Source of the DNA: an uncultured Candidatus Nitrosopelagicus sp.
GTDB taxonomy: Archaea; Thermoproteota; Nitrososphaeria; Nitrososphaerales; Nitrosopumilaceae
Direction of reading: 5' to 3'
DNA length: 9,437 nt
NCBI GenBank assembly: GCA_937896695.1
Contig: CALBOT010000067.1
Location: 1 to 9,437 of the forward strand
In this document: positions 1 to 6,242 of the stretch, in pieces
How positions within the stretch are numbered: position 1 is the first letter of the stretch
Layout: the number at the start of each line of letters is the position of its first letter
Program-made: the position numbers and the translations under genes
Notes under the pieces: generated by a model
What the model saw: the letters and a program-made list of their open reading frames with translations, nothing else
Database searches by the model: none
Told to the model about the DNA's origin: nothing

Positions 1-31
1 GTTGTCTAATATTTAAAATAATTTTTGATTC

Positions 32-805
32 TTATTGGCTAGTTTCTTCAAGAACCCAATCATAACCGCGTTTTTCAAGTTCTTGTGCAAGAGTTGCATC
101 TCCGCTTTTCAAAACTTTACCGTCTGCAAATACATGAACGTGGTCTAACTTATCTAAGAAATTAAGAATTCTTGCATAATGTGTAATCACAATAGTTGTT
201 GAATCTTTATCTGATACTTGACTAATTGCTTTTGCAACTGATTGTACTGCATCAATATCTAATCCTGAATCTGGTTCATCTAAAATTGAGATTTTTGGTT
301 TTAGTACTGCCATTTGTAATACCTCTGCACGTTTTTTCTCTCCACCTGAAAATCCTTCATTCAAGTATCTTGAAAGAAAGTCTTCTCTTAGTCCAACAGA
401 ATTAATGTTTTCTTTTAGATAATTTTGAAATTCTCTTACGGTGATGAATACTTCACGTTCTTCACCTTTCATTGCTTTACTGAGTGCATTGTAAGATGTT
501 CTAAGGAAATGTGAAAAACCTACTCCTGAAACTTCTGTTGGATACTGAAAACCTAAAAATAATCCTTTTTTTGCTCTCTCGTCTGCAGTTAATTCTAAAA
601 TACTTTCTCCATCTAGAATAATATCTCCTTGAGTAACTTCATACTTTGGATGTGCTAATAGTGTATAAGATAATGTACTTTTTCCTGAACCGTTTGGTCC
701 CATAATTGCATGAACTTCGCCTGGACCTGTTTTCAAATTCACGCCTTTGAGAATCTCTTTTCCTTCTCTTGTCACGTGTAAATCCTTTATTTCAAGTACT
801 GCCAT
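32..805 (-). CDS. sufC: Fe-S cluster assembly ATPase SufC
   Basis: This is the soluble ABC-type ATPase of the SUF system, which drives the SufB/SufD scaffold during Fe-S cluster assembly in the cytoplasm. The 257 residues match the family's usual length. Visible motifs are Walker A GPNGSGKS (36-43), Q-loop Q87 in GFQYP, the ABC signature FSGGEKKR (152-159), Walker B ILDEP (174-178) followed by the SufC-typical DSGLD, and the switch histidine H209. There is no membrane segment, which separates it from transporter ATPases. The ATG at 805 fits the family N-terminus (MAVLEIKDLH), and a TATA-like element 25 bases upstream suggests leaderless transcription. It lies 79 bases downstream of tfb on the same strand but probably has its own promoter. 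The usual partners sufB and sufD are not visible and may lie to the left of the window. Identification is firm. Confidence 0.96.
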   Translation of the reverse strand: MAVLEIKDLHVTREGKEILKGVNLKTGPGEVHAIMGPNGSGKSTLSYTLLAHPKYEVTQGDIILDGESILELTADERAKKGLFLGFQYPTEVSGVGFSHFLRTSYNALSKAMKGEEREVFITVREFQNYLKENINSVGLREDFLSRYLNEGFSGGEKKRAEVLQMAVLKPKISILDEPDSGLDIDAVQSVAKAISQVSDKDSTTIVITHYARILNFLDKLDHVHVFADGKVLKSGDATLAQELEKRGYDWVLEETSQ

Positions 806-826
806 GAATTTGTCTTCTGATCTTCG

Positions 827-833
827 TATATAA
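827..833 (-). promoter_or_regulatory. TATA-like box for sufC
   Basis: On the minus strand this reads TTATATA, within GATTATATACG. Its centre is about 25 bases before the sufC ATG at 805. In archaea transcription starts roughly 25 bases downstream of the TATA box, so the mRNA would start at or next to the A of the start codon. No Shine-Dalgarno sequence is present, which agrees with a leaderless transcript. Confidence 0.6.
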
Positions 834-862
834 TCTCGACGAATTTTAGCTAATCCTAATCT

Positions 863-884
863 AAAATAAAGAAGAAAGGGGGGA
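863..884 (-). terminator. Pyrimidine-rich terminator-like tract after tfb
   Basis: Directly after the tfb stop codon the minus strand reads TCCCCCCTTTCTTCTTTATT. It is a run of pyrimidines with several T clusters and no stem. Archaeal RNA polymerase stops at T-rich tracts, so this is a plausible end for the S8e-SRP19-Gar1-TFB transcript. It lies just before the separate sufC promoter. The role is inferred from position and composition. Confidence 0.4.
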
Positions 885-1847
885 TTATTTTTTGGCTAAA
901 ATAGGTCTTAATGTCAAAGTCATCTTATGTGTTGAAAGAATCTCTTTGACTCTATTTCTGATTGTTACTTCTGTGATGCCAGAAACTGTTGACACATCTC
1001 TTTGTAGAACATTTTGTCCTAACAAAACTGATGATACGTACAGATAAGCTGAGGCTATTCCATTTGGAGCCTTTCCATCTGTAATGTTTTTGGTTTCTGT
1101 TTTTTCTGCAATTTCTAAAGCAAGTCGCTCAACTCTTACATCTGTTTTAGTTAGATTTGCGATCTTTGAAATGTATTTGTCCATGGTAACTACTGGGGTT
1201 ACGACATTTCCTATCTCTAAAACAAGATTTCTGTAGTATTTTGCAGCTAACTTTGTTTTTGCTTTTACATCTTTTGGTGCACATACATTTTTGCAAATCT
1301 CTTCTAATGATCTAACTATTCCACATTGCTTGCATGCCATATACACTACTGCTATTGTAATGCTTACTACTGATTTACCTTTAACTTCGATGTTTTTTCC
1401 ATCTAGACTGCGATAAATCATGGATGCTGTTTCTACCACATTTTTTGGAAGGCTACAACTATCACATGTCTCGGAAATTTTTCCCAAGACATTAGTCAGT
1501 CTTCTTTCACGTGGAGATGTAACGCGAACTCTTTGTTGCCATTTTCTTAGATTTTGCATTTGATTGGAAACTGTACTTGGAATTTTTTTACCACTAAAAT
1601 CTGTGGATGAAATTGAAATATCTGTAGCAATTCCCATATCGTGTTGTGCAAGTGTTGTTTGTCCAGATGCTCTTGCTAATCTCATTTTGTCTTCAAGATT
1701 AGATGTTTTTGTTTCTGGACCCATATCAGCCATTTGTTCATCAACGACAATGCCGCATCCGGAACAAATTCTCTCGCCATTATGAATGTCATCTACTACT
1801 GGAGAATTACATTCATGACAGCAAGATTGTATTTCTATTGAACTCAT
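885..1847 (-). CDS. tfb: Transcription initiation factor B (TFB)
   Basis: This archaeal homologue of TFIIB recruits RNA polymerase to TBP bound at the TATA box and contacts the BRE element. The N-terminal zinc ribbon has cysteines C10, C13, C28 and C31 (CHEC, CSGC). A B-reader/linker follows, with QHDMGIATDIS at about residues 68-78. Two cyclin-like repeats cover about 118-212 and 220-308. The second ends in a helix-turn-helix (about 284-303, DVSTVSGITEVTIRNRV) that would read the BRE. At 320 residues the protein is of usual length. The ATG at 1847 overlaps the gar1 stop codon by four bases (ATGA), indicating translational coupling; gar1-tfb linkage is common in archaea. Thaumarchaeal genomes often carry several TFB copies, so this one may be general or specialised. 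Extra cysteines at 128, 131, 172, 175, 185 and 189 are notable, but the sequence gives no evidence that they bind metal. Confidence 0.96.
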   Translation of the reverse strand: MSSIEIQSCCHECNSPVVDDIHNGERICSGCGIVVDEQMADMGPETKTSNLEDKMRLARASGQTTLAQHDMGIATDISISSTDFSGKKIPSTVSNQMQNLRKWQQRVRVTSPRERRLTNVLGKISETCDSCSLPKNVVETASMIYRSLDGKNIEVKGKSVVSITIAVVYMACKQCGIVRSLEEICKNVCAPKDVKAKTKLAAKYYRNLVLEIGNVVTPVVTMDKYISKIANLTKTDVRVERLALEIAEKTETKNITDGKAPNGIASAYLYVSSVLLGQNVLQRDVSTVSGITEVTIRNRVKEILSTHKMTLTLRPILAKK

Positions 1848-2107
1848 CTATGTCTTCTCCTGCTTTTTTTCTTTGCAGGAGCTTGATCAAGCGCGAAAAC
1901 TTTTTTCCCACTAATTTTTCTCAAGTTATTTGTTAGTGGTATGGCTGACGCAAAGGGACTTGATACTGGTCCAATTAGCTCTGTAACTTTTGCAATTTTT
2001 TGACTATTGCTGTCACAAAGAATTTGACCTTCAGGTACCTCTGAGTTGAGTCGTACAATGACTCTGCCACTATTGGCTAAGTGCATAACTTCACCTACCT
2101 CCTGCAA
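1844..2107 (-). CDS. gar1: H/ACA RNP protein Gar1
   Basis: Gar1 is a small beta-barrel protein that binds Cbf5 in H/ACA ribonucleoproteins and helps release substrate RNA during pseudouridylation of rRNA. The 87-residue sequence shows the family pattern: VGEVMHLANSGRVIVR at the N-terminus, KVTELIGPVSSPFASAIP in the middle and a basic tail KKKSRRRHR that could touch RNA. The start is a TTG at 2107. It is preferred over the internal ATG at 2086 because the first seven residues (MQEVGEV) align with the known archaeal start (as in Pyrococcus, MKRLGKV). The GGAGGT-GGTGA string upstream of the internal ATG is then coding rather than a ribosome binding site. The stop overlaps the tfb start (ATGA). 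The gene lies 70 bases after srp19. The family call is confident; the start is less certain. Confidence 0.9.
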   Translation of the reverse strand: MQEVGEVMHLANSGRVIVRLNSEVPEGQILCDSNSQKIAKVTELIGPVSSPFASAIPLTNNLRKISGKKVFALDQAPAKKKSRRRHR

Positions 2108-2136
2108 TTACAATTTGGAAGTTTTGATAGTTTTCA

Positions 2137-2160
2137 TAAAGTTCTGTCAACAAAACTTTA
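2137..2160 (-). repeat. Short AT-rich inverted repeat between srp19 and gar1
   Basis: TAAAGTT (2137-2143) and AACTTTA (2154-2160) form a perfect 7-base inverted repeat around a 10-base loop, in the 70-base gap between srp19 and gar1. In RNA the hairpin would be weak because it has only one G-C pair. The right half of a possible TATA-like stretch (CTTTATGAAAA on the minus strand) overlaps it, about 30 bases before the gar1 TTG. It could be part of an internal promoter or chance in AT-rich sequence. Confidence 0.3.
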
Positions 2161-2177
2161 GTTCGTAGCTATTTTCG

Positions 2178-2480
2178 TTACTGTTTTGATTGTTTTGCTC
2201 GTTTGGATACTAATTTTTGAGAAATTTTTTCAAGCATTGTTGTCTTTTTTTCTGTTTTTGGCAAAACAATGTACCCTGACCTGACATATGGCCTTTTTGG
2301 ATACCTTACTTGCTCTTCTGTTTCGTTTGGTTGTAATCCTGCAGCATTTGATGCATCAATTAATTCCTTCAATGATGGATCGAAAACACATTTCTCTTTT
2401 GATAATCTTCTACCTTTGTTACGTGGTAATGTCTTGTTAAAATAATCAAGCCAGATTACGACGTGTTCGTAATCTTTCAT
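2178..2480 (-). CDS. srp19: Signal recognition particle protein SRP19
   Basis: SRP19 binds helices 6 and 8 of the archaeal SRP RNA and prepares it to accept SRP54, which is also in this window (7423-8748). The protein has 100 residues, typical for archaea. It begins MKDYEHVVIWLDYFN, matching the conserved first strand. The RNA-binding region PRNKGRRLSKEKCV (about 19-32) follows, then the conserved segment RYPKRPYVRSGYIVL (about 59-73) and a lysine/arginine-rich tail. The ATG at 2480 lies four bases after the S8e stop, so the two are almost certainly co-transcribed. No strong ribosome binding site is seen in the short gap. Identification is firm. Confidence 0.93.
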   Translation of the reverse strand: MKDYEHVVIWLDYFNKTLPRNKGRRLSKEKCVFDPSLKELIDASNAAGLQPNETEEQVRYPKRPYVRSGYIVLPKTEKKTTMLEKISQKLVSKRAKQSKQ

Positions 2481-2484
2481 GTCT

Positions 2485-2868
2485 CTACTTTACTAAAATT
2501 CCGCTAACTGTTCCGCTTTGACCTGGTCTTGATACAATTCTGCATTTTCCATCTTCTGTTTCAACAATTGCACCTTTTGTAATAATACCACGTCTTTGAT
2601 AATCATTGTTTGTTTGATTTTCTAAAACTTTGACAATCTTTGATTTTTTTACTTTAGAATCACTCATAACTAAATTAACAAAGCTTGCAACTTTTAATCC
2701 AGTTTTTCTGTTATTTCCTCTGGTTTTTCTTGTAACGGTTTGTTGTTCTTCTCCCATTTCGGCTTCATTTGGATATCTGTCTGTTTCAAACTTTTGTCTA
2801 GTCTTTAATGGGTGTCTAAGACCTCCAGTAATTTTACTAGTTTTTAGATTCTCTACAGATTTCTTCAT
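2485..2868 (-). CDS. rps8e: 30S ribosomal protein S8e
   Basis: S8e is a small-subunit ribosomal protein found in archaea and eukaryotes but not bacteria. The 127 residues match the archaeal length. Supporting segments are the basic N-terminus with TGGLRHPLKTRQKFE (about 14-28), the TRKTRGNNRKTGLK stretch (about 46-59), NDYQRRGIITKGAIVET (about 88-104) and the C-terminal RPGQSGTVSGIL typical of the family. It is the first gene of a tight cluster that continues with srp19, gar1 and tfb. A clear TATA-like element sits about 27 bases upstream of the ATG at 2868. Confident call. Confidence 0.95.
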   Translation of the reverse strand: MKKSVENLKTSKITGGLRHPLKTRQKFETDRYPNEAEMGEEQQTVTRKTRGNNRKTGLKVASFVNLVMSDSKVKKSKIVKVLENQTNNDYQRRGIITKGAIVETEDGKCRIVSRPGQSGTVSGILVK

Positions 2869-2890
2869 GAAATGTTTTTGAATTACTCTA

Positions 2891-2900
2891 ATTTATACAA
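2891..2900 (-). promoter_or_regulatory. TATA-like box for the S8e-SRP19-Gar1-TFB cluster
   Basis: The minus strand reads TTGTATAAAT. The centre lies about 27 bases before the S8e ATG, so the transcript would start within a few bases of the start codon. It lies in the 62-base gap after scpB, which suggests the ribosomal cluster is transcribed separately from scpAB. Confidence 0.6.
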
Positions 2901-2930
2901 AACGCAAGATTTGTGATTTTTTTACGCGTA

Positions 2931-3491
2931 TTAATTATAATTCACTGTACTTGGGGTGGTATTTCTGGTACGTACTTTTTTGAATAATTTTTGTCTCAAT
3001 GTATCGTCATCTCCTTGAATTCCAAAATATTTTTTGAATTTTTCTGTTGTAGTGTAAATTTTATACCTTCCAACAGTTTGATGTTCTATAAAATCTAGTT
3101 GTGTCAAATCTTTCAAATGTGAATAAACTCCTGTACCTCTAACTTCTACTAGTTGTTTACTAGAAATTGGTTGTTCATATGCAATGTAAGACAATGTTTT
3201 TTGTGTTGCTTTTGCTAACATTGGTCTAGATGCATACTTTCTACCAATTGTTGAACTATACTCTGGTTTTAATTGAAAAACATATGAGCCATCTGGTAAA
3301 TTTGTAATCTCAATTGCTTTGAAAGATGATTTTGTTTTTTGTATAAGCTTTGTAAGTAAATTCAATGTTGTTTTTCTTGATTCTGTTCCTGATGCTCTGA
3401 TTAGTTCTTCTATGCTTAGAGGTCTTCCTGCTGAATATAATGCAGATTCTATTCGTGCAGTTGCTTCATTCTCATTATCGACTTTAACCAT
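2931..3491 (-). CDS. scpB: Segregation and condensation protein B (ScpB)
   Basis: ScpB forms dimers that clamp the kleisin ScpA in the SMC-ScpAB complex, which compacts and helps separate chromosomes. The 186 residues contain two winged-helix domains, at about 10-80 and 92-158. The second carries the family hallmark IAYEQPISSKQLVEVRG (103-119) followed by VYSHLKDL. The C-terminal tail (about 160-186) is charged and probably flexible. The ATG at 3491 is preceded by GGGAG four bases upstream, a plausible ribosome binding site, while the TATA resemblance is weak. This suggests it is read from the scpA transcript, 63 bases downstream of that gene. No smc gene is in the window. Identification rests on the family motif and on pairing with scpA. 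Confidence 0.93.
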   Translation of the reverse strand: MVKVDNENEATARIESALYSAGRPLSIEELIRASGTESRKTTLNLLTKLIQKTKSSFKAIEITNLPDGSYVFQLKPEYSSTIGRKYASRPMLAKATQKTLSYIAYEQPISSKQLVEVRGTGVYSHLKDLTQLDFIEHQTVGRYKIYTTTEKFKKYFGIQGDDDTLRQKLFKKVRTRNTTPSTVNYN

Positions 3492-3554
3492 ATGTGTCTC
3501 CCTGCTGAAATTGACTTAAAATCATCCTTTTCATATCCTTGATCAAATTGTAAA

Positions 3555-4226
3555 TTATTGTTTGATTAGGGTAACCCTAATTTCGTCTTCTCCTTCTTCT
3601 TGTAAGATGTCTATTTTTTCATCTCTTGCCAAAAATAGTATTGCAAAAAAACATCTAATTGAATCTGTCGTATCTAACTCTTCTACAATTTTTTCAAGTA
3701 AAAGTGAACCATTTGCTTGTAGTTTTCTTAACACCAAGTCTTGGTATTCTCCTATAATATTCTCAAGATTATTGAAAATTTTCTTAAAATCTGGTGGTTC
3801 TATTGGTTCAAATCTTAATTTGTTACTTTTTCTTTCTCTAGGATTTGCAATTGTTCCGATTAAATTTTCAAGTAAATCTAATAATTCGTCTAAACTCACA
3901 GGGTAGGTTGATTCATGCCTATATGGAAATTCCAAAATATCTATGTCTACATCAGTTCTCTGTCGAAGAGGCTTTTTCTCCATTGCTGCTTTTTGTAATG
4001 CAAAAATACTCTCCACTTTCAATTTGTAAATTAATGAAGATGATAATGCTGCCATCCCTGCTACTCTAAGATCTTTTTTATCGGTCTTTTCAAGAATTTT
4101 TAATAACATTGATAAAATCTGAATAAGATCTATATCCCAAACATCTCGTTTTTGAATTCCTTCAGGATTAAATAATACATTTATTGGAACTTTGGAAATA
4201 AGTGACTTTGTTTCTTCCTGACTCAC
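3555..4226 (-). CDS. scpA: Segregation and condensation protein A (ScpA kleisin)
   Basis: ScpA is the kleisin that bridges the two SMC heads and binds ScpB. The 223-residue protein has an N-terminal helical SMC-neck-binding region (about 27-80, with DIDLIQILSMLLKIL and KDLRVAGMAALSSSLIYKLK). A linker with proline-rich parts follows (IEPPDF near 142-147). The C-terminal winged helix (about 165-223) includes the family pattern CFFAILFLARDEKIDILQEE. The start is a GTG at 4226. It is supported by a TATA-like element 25 bases upstream, consistent with a leaderless transcript. It is first in an scpA-scpB unit and diverges from the alcohol dehydrogenase gene across 85 bases. Sequence similarity of kleisins is low in general, but the pairing with ScpB makes the call solid. 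Confidence 0.9.
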   Translation of the reverse strand: MSQEETKSLISKVPINVLFNPEGIQKRDVWDIDLIQILSMLLKILEKTDKKDLRVAGMAALSSSLIYKLKVESIFALQKAAMEKKPLRQRTDVDIDILEFPYRHESTYPVSLDELLDLLENLIGTIANPRERKSNKLRFEPIEPPDFKKIFNNLENIIGEYQDLVLRKLQANGSLLLEKIVEELDTTDSIRCFFAILFLARDEKIDILQEEGEDEIRVTLIKQ

Positions 4227-4245
4227 AAGTTCCTCACATTCTAAT

Positions 4246-4257
4246 TGAATAATATCT
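4246..4257 (-). promoter_or_regulatory. TATA-like box for scpAB
   Basis: The minus strand reads GATATTATTC. Its centre lies near 4251, about 25 bases before the GTG start of scpA. The spacing predicts a transcript starting at the start codon and supports the GTG as the true start. Confidence 0.5.
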
Positions 4258-4292
4258 ATCTACTCTATTTTCTTTTCATCATCAGTCAACTC

Positions 4293-4304
4293 TTATATTA
4301 TAAA
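4293..4304 (+). promoter_or_regulatory. TATA-like box for the alcohol dehydrogenase gene
   Basis: The sequence TTATATTATAAA is the strongest TATA match in the 85-base divergent gap. Its centre (about 4296-4300) lies only 14-18 bases before the ATG at 4312 but about 21-25 bases before a GTG at 4321. This spacing bears on which start codon is used. Confidence 0.6.
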
Positions 4305-4311
4305 ATAAAAA

Positions 4312-5376
4312 ATGCCTTTTGTGAAAGCAGCACGAATTATAGAACCTGATAAACCACTTGAGCTAAATCAAGTTGAAATTTCTGACCCTACAGGAACTCA
4401 AGTATTAATCAAAGTTATCTCCACTGGAGTCTGTCATAGTGATCTTCATCTTTGGGAGGGTGGATATGACACAGGTGATGGATTTATGAAAGTTACAGAT
4501 AGAGGTGTAAAATTTCCTGTGACTCCTGGCCATGAAGTTGTTGGTACTATTGAAAAAATTGGTGACTCTGTAAAAGATGTAAACGTTGGCGATAATGTCT
4601 TAGTATACCCTTGGATTGGACCTGAAAATTGTCAATGTACTTCTTGTAAAAAAGGCGATACAAATTTGTGTGAAACTCCACAATCATTGGGTGTTTTTCA
4701 AGATGGAGGATATGCTGAAAAAATCATTATTCCTAATTACAAATTTTTAGCAAATATAGGTGATGTAAATCCTGATTCCGCATCTTCATTAGCATGTTCT
4801 GGATTAACCGCTTACACTGCAATCAAAAAAGCATTAGTGAATGATCCTGAATCTATTTTAATTGTTGGTGCAGGTGGTTTAGGTTTGATGGGTGTTCAAA
4901 TTGCAAGCCACATGGCTAAATGTAAAATCATTTGTGCAGATATTGATGATGAGAAACTAAAAACTGCAAAAGAATTGGGTGCAACTGATGTGGTTAACAC
5001 AAAAGAAAGTGATGCATCACAAAAAATAATGTCTATCTGTAATGAAAAAGGTGTTGATAGTATAGTTGATTTTGTAAATGCACCTCCAACTGTAAAACTT
5101 GATTTATCTGTTGTAAGGAAACGTGGAAATATTATTTTAGTTGGTTTGTTTGGTGGTTCTGTAGATTTACCATTAGTTTCTGTACCGTTAAAGGCAATCA
5201 CAATTCAGGGTGCTTACACTGGAAACTACAAAGACATGGTTGAATTAATTGAACTTGCAAAACAAGGTGTCATCAATCCAATTGTATCAAAACATTATAC
5301 TTTGGATGAAGCAACTGGTGCTTTAGATGATCTAAAGAATAGAAAAATTTTAGGACGAGCAGTAATCAATCCTTAA
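4312..5376 (+). CDS. Zinc-dependent, NAD-type alcohol dehydrogenase
   Basis: This is a medium-chain zinc alcohol dehydrogenase that interconverts alcohols and aldehydes in the cytoplasm. It has 354 residues. Expected catalytic zinc ligands are C41 (GVCHSD), H74 (PGHE) and C162 (ACSGLTAY). A structural-zinc lobe holds C107, C109, C112 and C120. The spacing resembles the Sulfolobus enzyme, except that the position of its glutamate ligand is N106 here, with C107 next to it. The Rossmann fold shows GAGGLG (186-191) and an acidic D210 at the end of the next strand, which favours NAD over NADP. The start may be ATG 4312 or GTG 4321 (giving MKAARII, the common family start). Substrate is unknown. 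A semialdehyde reductase of the 3-hydroxypropionate/4-hydroxybutyrate cycle is one possibility in this lineage, but nothing in the sequence proves it. It converges on tRNA-Tyr, with 8 bases between them. Confidence 0.92.
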   Translation: MPFVKAARIIEPDKPLELNQVEISDPTGTQVLIKVISTGVCHSDLHLWEGGYDTGDGFMKVTDRGVKFPVTPGHEVVGTIEKIGDSVKDVNVGDNVLVYPWIGPENCQCTSCKKGDTNLCETPQSLGVFQDGGYAEKIIIPNYKFLANIGDVNPDSASSLACSGLTAYTAIKKALVNDPESILIVGAGGLGLMGVQIASHMAKCKIICADIDDEKLKTAKELGATDVVNTKESDASQKIMSICNEKGVDSIVDFVNAPPTVKLDLSVVRKRGNIILVGLFGGSVDLPLVSVPLKAITIQGAYTGNYKDMVELIELAKQGVINPIVSKHYTLDEATGALDDLKNRKILGRAVINP

Positions 5377-5384
5377 TTAAATAA

Positions 5385-5507
5385 TGGTCCCCACTGAAGG
5401 ATTTGAGCCTTCGACAACCCGATTTCTGTATGCCTAGTAGACTACTGTTATTCAGCCCTAAGCCGACAACTACAGTCGGAAGCTCTACCAGGCTGAGCTA
5501 AGTGGGG
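5385..5507 (-). tRNA. tRNA-Tyr (anticodon GTA) with intron
   Basis: The minus strand folds as a tRNA: acceptor CCCCACT/AGTGGGG, D stem GCTC/GAGC with loop AGCCTGGTA, anticodon stem TCCGA/TCGGG, variable loop TTGTC, T stem GAAGG/CCTTC, discriminator A and an encoded CCA (5385-5387). The anticodon loop CTGTAG+A gives GTA, tyrosine. The C1-G72 pair and A73 are the known identity marks of archaeal tRNA-Tyr and agree with the anticodon. Exons are 5470-5507 and 5388-5423; the intron is 5424-5469. Unusual bases are U26 and C54 in the T loop (CTCAAAT instead of the usual TTC start). A TATA-like AATTAATAAA lies at 5532-5541. The gene ends 8 bases from the alcohol dehydrogenase stop codon. Confidence 0.95.
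5424..5469 (-). other. tRNA-Tyr intron (46 bases, canonical position 37/38)
   Basis: The insert lies one base 3' of the anticodon, the canonical archaeal site. Anticodon-loop bases 32-35 (CUGU) pair with ACAG near the intron's 3' end (5426-5429). This leaves three-base bulges AG|U and AA|A with cuts after the second base, the bulge-helix-bulge form cut by the archaeal splicing endonuclease. An inner helix UGUC/GGCA continues the fold. The central part can form a further small hairpin (CTG-AATAA-CAG). Confidence 0.9.
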
Positions 5508-5531
5508 ACATCTTTTTTGATATTTTTTTTG

Positions 5532-5541
5532 TTTATTAATT
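5532..5541 (-). promoter_or_regulatory. TATA-like box for tRNA-Tyr
   Basis: The minus strand reads AATTAATAAA, centred about 29 bases upstream of tRNA position 1. It lies in the 89-base gap shared with the divergent gene at 5597. The surroundings are so AT-rich that the exact box is uncertain. Confidence 0.35.
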
Positions 5542-5564
5542 ATTAGTTTTGCACATTTTCGAAC

Positions 5565-5575
5565 ATATTTAATTA
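5565..5575 (+). promoter_or_regulatory. TATA-like box for the gene at 5597
   Basis: ATATTTAATTA is centred about 27 bases before the ATG at 5597, the spacing expected for a leaderless transcript. No Shine-Dalgarno sequence precedes the ATG. Confidence 0.5.
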
Positions 5576-5596
5576 CTTTAATCGATTCTGGGATTC

Positions 5597-6208
5597 ATGA
5601 CTGATCACACAAAAACTAGTGGTGGATTTGTATGTACTCCATATCTTCATGATCATAATTCAATTGAATTAAAGGATAATTGGGTTGCATCTAAAAATAT
5701 AGATGCACTGTATTTTGTCACTGCTACTTTCTCTGAAGACAGTAAACCGTATTTTCTCACTTCATCAAATCACTATATTTTGGCAAAATTCAGGGATTCT
5801 GAAAAGATTTCAAATGAAATTATCACTCATGATATCGATAAACCTTCATTTCTGTTCAAAGTAGATGATACTATTTTTGAAAGACCGTTTTCTCAAAAAA
5901 CAAATTTTGTATCAATATATTATCTGGAATATGGGGATTCAAAATCGGATTTGAGAGATGTATCTGCTCATGTAGCTAGAAAAGAAAAAGTGTATCGTGC
6001 TGGATTTGGAAATATGAAGTTTTTATCTAAGGAATCTCCAAAATTTGTATTTCCATACAGCGATCATATTGTAATGTTGGAGGTTTCAAGTGATAAGAGT
6101 CATCAAAGTGATAACAAATACTGTGAACAAACTAGACTTGATATTTGCAGAAAAGGAATTGTAATGAATAATCTTGTTAGTCTCTCAATTCTTGAAACAA
6201 TGAAATAA
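5597..6208 (+). CDS. Hypothetical protein, 203 residues, family not recognised
   Basis: I do not recognise this protein. It is soluble in appearance: no signal peptide and no membrane segment. It has many aromatic and charged residues in an alternating pattern that suggests beta strands (for example ALYFVTATF at 37-45, FVSIYYLEYG at 104-113, FVFPYSDHIVMLEV at 150-163). Histidines cluster near the N-terminus (YLHDHNS, 16-22). Cysteines are at 13, 176 and 184, and the last pair flanks EQTRLDI. These could bind metal, but no known motif is present. It is probably a real gene: it is uninterrupted over 612 bases, has a TATA-like element at leaderless spacing, and its codon use looks like that of its neighbours. 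It stands alone between tRNA-Tyr and aIF5A, each of which appears to have its own promoter, so the context gives no functional hint. Confidence 0.8.
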   Translation: MTDHTKTSGGFVCTPYLHDHNSIELKDNWVASKNIDALYFVTATFSEDSKPYFLTSSNHYILAKFRDSEKISNEIITHDIDKPSFLFKVDDTIFERPFSQKTNFVSIYYLEYGDSKSDLRDVSAHVARKEKVYRAGFGNMKFLSKESPKFVFPYSDHIVMLEVSSDKSHQSDNKYCEQTRLDICRKGIVMNNLVSLSILETMK

Positions 6209-6212
6209 AAAA

Positions 6213-6222
6213 AGGTAAATAC
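6213..6222 (+). promoter_or_regulatory. TATA-like box for aIF5A
   Basis: AGGTAAATAC is centred about 24-25 bases before the ATG at 6243 in a 34-base gap. The match is weaker than other boxes here, but the spacing fits a leaderless transcript. Confidence 0.4.
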
Positions 6223-6242
6223 CCCTCAAAAATTATTTTGTT

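Noticed and set aside
1..31. TATA-like TTTTAAATA on the minus strand after sufC, perhaps a promoter for sufB to the left
   Set aside because: The region is very AT-rich and the supposed gene lies outside the window, so it cannot be judged.
1564..1936. Plus-strand open frames opposite tfb and gar1, and similar frames opposite S8e, scpB, scpA, aIF5A, dph6 and SRP54
   Set aside because: They are antisense or out-of-frame shadows of well-identified genes, with no family resemblance, promoter or start signal of their own.
2084..2101. Shine-Dalgarno AGGAGGT/GGTGA before an internal ATG (2086) as the gar1 start
   Set aside because: Seven codons upstream of that ATG encode residues conserved in archaeal Gar1, so the TTG at 2107 is the better start. 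The motif remains a possible confounder.
4262..4285. TGATGATGA on the minus strand in the scpA-ADH gap as another box C
   Set aside because: No CTGA boxes, guide spacing or closing stem follow it on that strand.
4940..5000. TGATGATGA and later CTGATG inside the alcohol dehydrogenase gene as a C/D RNA
   Set aside because: They encode conserved residues of the dinucleotide-binding region (ADIDDEK, GATDVV) and lack a terminal stem and correct box order.
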